Below are positions 5,666-6,231 of a DNA stretch of 6,231 bases, one piece after another; the stretch's first letter is position 1; the number at the start of each line of letters is the position of its first letter. The notes under the pieces were generated by a model, which made no database searches, was not told the origin of the DNA, and saw only the letters and a list, made by a program, of their open reading frames with translations. The translations under genes were made by a program, and so were the position numbers. The DNA comes from Undibacterium sp. (lineage in GTDB: Bacteria > Pseudomonadota > Gammaproteobacteria > Burkholderiales > Burkholderiaceae_D), in the NCBI GenBank assembly GCA_019752975.1, contig JAIELM010000537.1, positions 1 to 6,231 of the forward strand, written 5' to 3'.

Positions 5666-6231
5666 TGCGCATTCTGCATTTTTTAGTTACCACGACCTTG
5701 GCACTCTCCCTTGTCTTGCCAGCGATTGCACAGGAAAATAATGCTGTCCCAATAGTAGAGCAGGGCATTGAGCAGAGTCTAGAAAATAAGCTAGCGCGTT
5801 TTTATCTAGCGAAAAATGACTTGAGCGAGACTTGTCGTGCGCTGCTGTTAGAGCATATTACGCTGTTAAGTTCACCTGCCGAAGCACAAATCGTTACGCC
5901 GAGTTTGCTACGCAAGCTAGAAAGCGATATGAGTAATATTCTCGCGACGGAAGGCTATTTTTCGCCGCAGTTTCGTTTTGAAAAAAATCCACAAGATGAC
6001 ACCCAAGTCGCTATCCAGATTATTGCTGGTGGACGTAGCGTAGTTAAGCAGATTCAATTTCATTGGACGGGTGCATTTGCGCAGGCGTTTGATGCCGGAC
6101 AAGCGGATGCGTTGGCGCGACGCGCTAGCTTAATTAAGGAATGGGCGCTGCCACAAAATGCGCCTTTTCGCGATGAAGATTGGAGCCGTGCTAAAACCCT
6201 ATTGCTGGAAAAATTACGCGCCAATGTGTAT
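5665..6231 (+). CDS. tamA: TamA-like outer-membrane assembly protein (BamA/Omp85 superfamily), 5' part only
   Basis: The frame from the ATG at 5665 stays open for 189 codons to the end of the window, so the C-terminus is missing. The start shows a signal peptide: hydrophobic core about residues 6-19 and a likely cleavage site after AIA (20-22), predicting export to the periplasm. The mature part looks like tandem POTRA domains: a first around 45-70 ending RALLLEHITLL, and a second containing LATEGYFSPQFRF (93-105), VAIQIIAGGRSVVKQIQFHW (115-134) with the usual G-x-x-x-x-V-x-x-I pattern, and the TamA-like WALPQNAPFRDEDWSRAK (160-177). In full-length relatives a 16-strand barrel follows, and TamA works with the inner-membrane protein TamB in outer-membrane protein or lipid transport. 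The assignment rests on recalled family pattern, so another Omp85-type protein is possible. Its 1-bp overlap with tolR suggests coupled translation; it occupies the slot where tolA is expected. Confidence 0.75.
   Translation, partial: MRILHFLVTTTLALSLVLPAIAQENNAVPIVEQGIEQSLENKLARFYLAKNDLSETCRALLLEHITLLSSPAEAQIVTPSLLRKLESDMSNILATEGYFSPQFRFEKNPQDDTQVAIQIIAGGRSVVKQIQFHWTGAFAQAFDAGQADALARRASLIKEWALPQNAPFRDEDWSRAKTLLLEKLRANVY

Noticed and set aside
5981..5987. Run of seven A in the TamA-like gene as a slippage or frameshift site
   Set aside because: The frame continues cleanly through it with a sensible POTRA pattern, and no alternative-frame product or stimulatory hairpin is evident.

Overview
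The window is a gap-poor stretch of chromosome with nine protein-coding genes, all on the + strand. They cover about 99% of the bases. By eye the base composition is near or just below 50% GC. Protein similarity recalled from memory points to a proteobacterium. A betaproteobacterium of the Burkholderiales (for example a lower-GC member such as the Oxalobacteraceae) fits best, because of the yggS-proC pair, the YbgC-TolQ-TolR block and the style of the TamA-like protein. That placement is inference and is not proven by the sequence.

Layout. Positions 6-1550 hold yggS (pyridoxal-phosphate homeostasis protein) and proC (pyrroline-5-carboxylate reductase), a classic conserved pair. Positions 1567-2418 encode a bacterial RIO-family protein kinase, and 2447-3319 an orphan class I SAM-dependent methyltransferase of unknown substrate. 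Positions 3331-4077 encode a YdfG-type short-chain dehydrogenase. From 4074 the block becomes an envelope module: ybgC (acyl-CoA thioesterase), tolQ and tolR (proton-driven inner-membrane motor of the Tol-Pal system). In the slot where tolA usually lies there is instead the 5' part of a gene for a signal-peptide-bearing, POTRA-containing protein resembling TamA. It runs off the end of the window.

Intergenic gaps are 9, 16, 28, 11 and 9 bp. Three junctions overlap: ydfG/ybgC and ybgC/tolQ by 4 bp (ATGA), and tolR/tamA by 1 bp (TAATG). I see no rho-independent terminator, no convincing internal promoter in the gaps, no RNA gene, no mobile element and no CRISPR. The whole array could be one transcript, or a few transcripts whose promoters lie inside coding sequence. 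The functional themes are cofactor and amino-acid metabolism at the 5' end and cell-envelope maintenance at the 3' end.

I did not find a clear undescribed system. The points most worth a second look are the tolA-less tolQR block leading into tamA, the orphan methyltransferase beside a RIO kinase, and a recurrent GCGCTAGC octamer.
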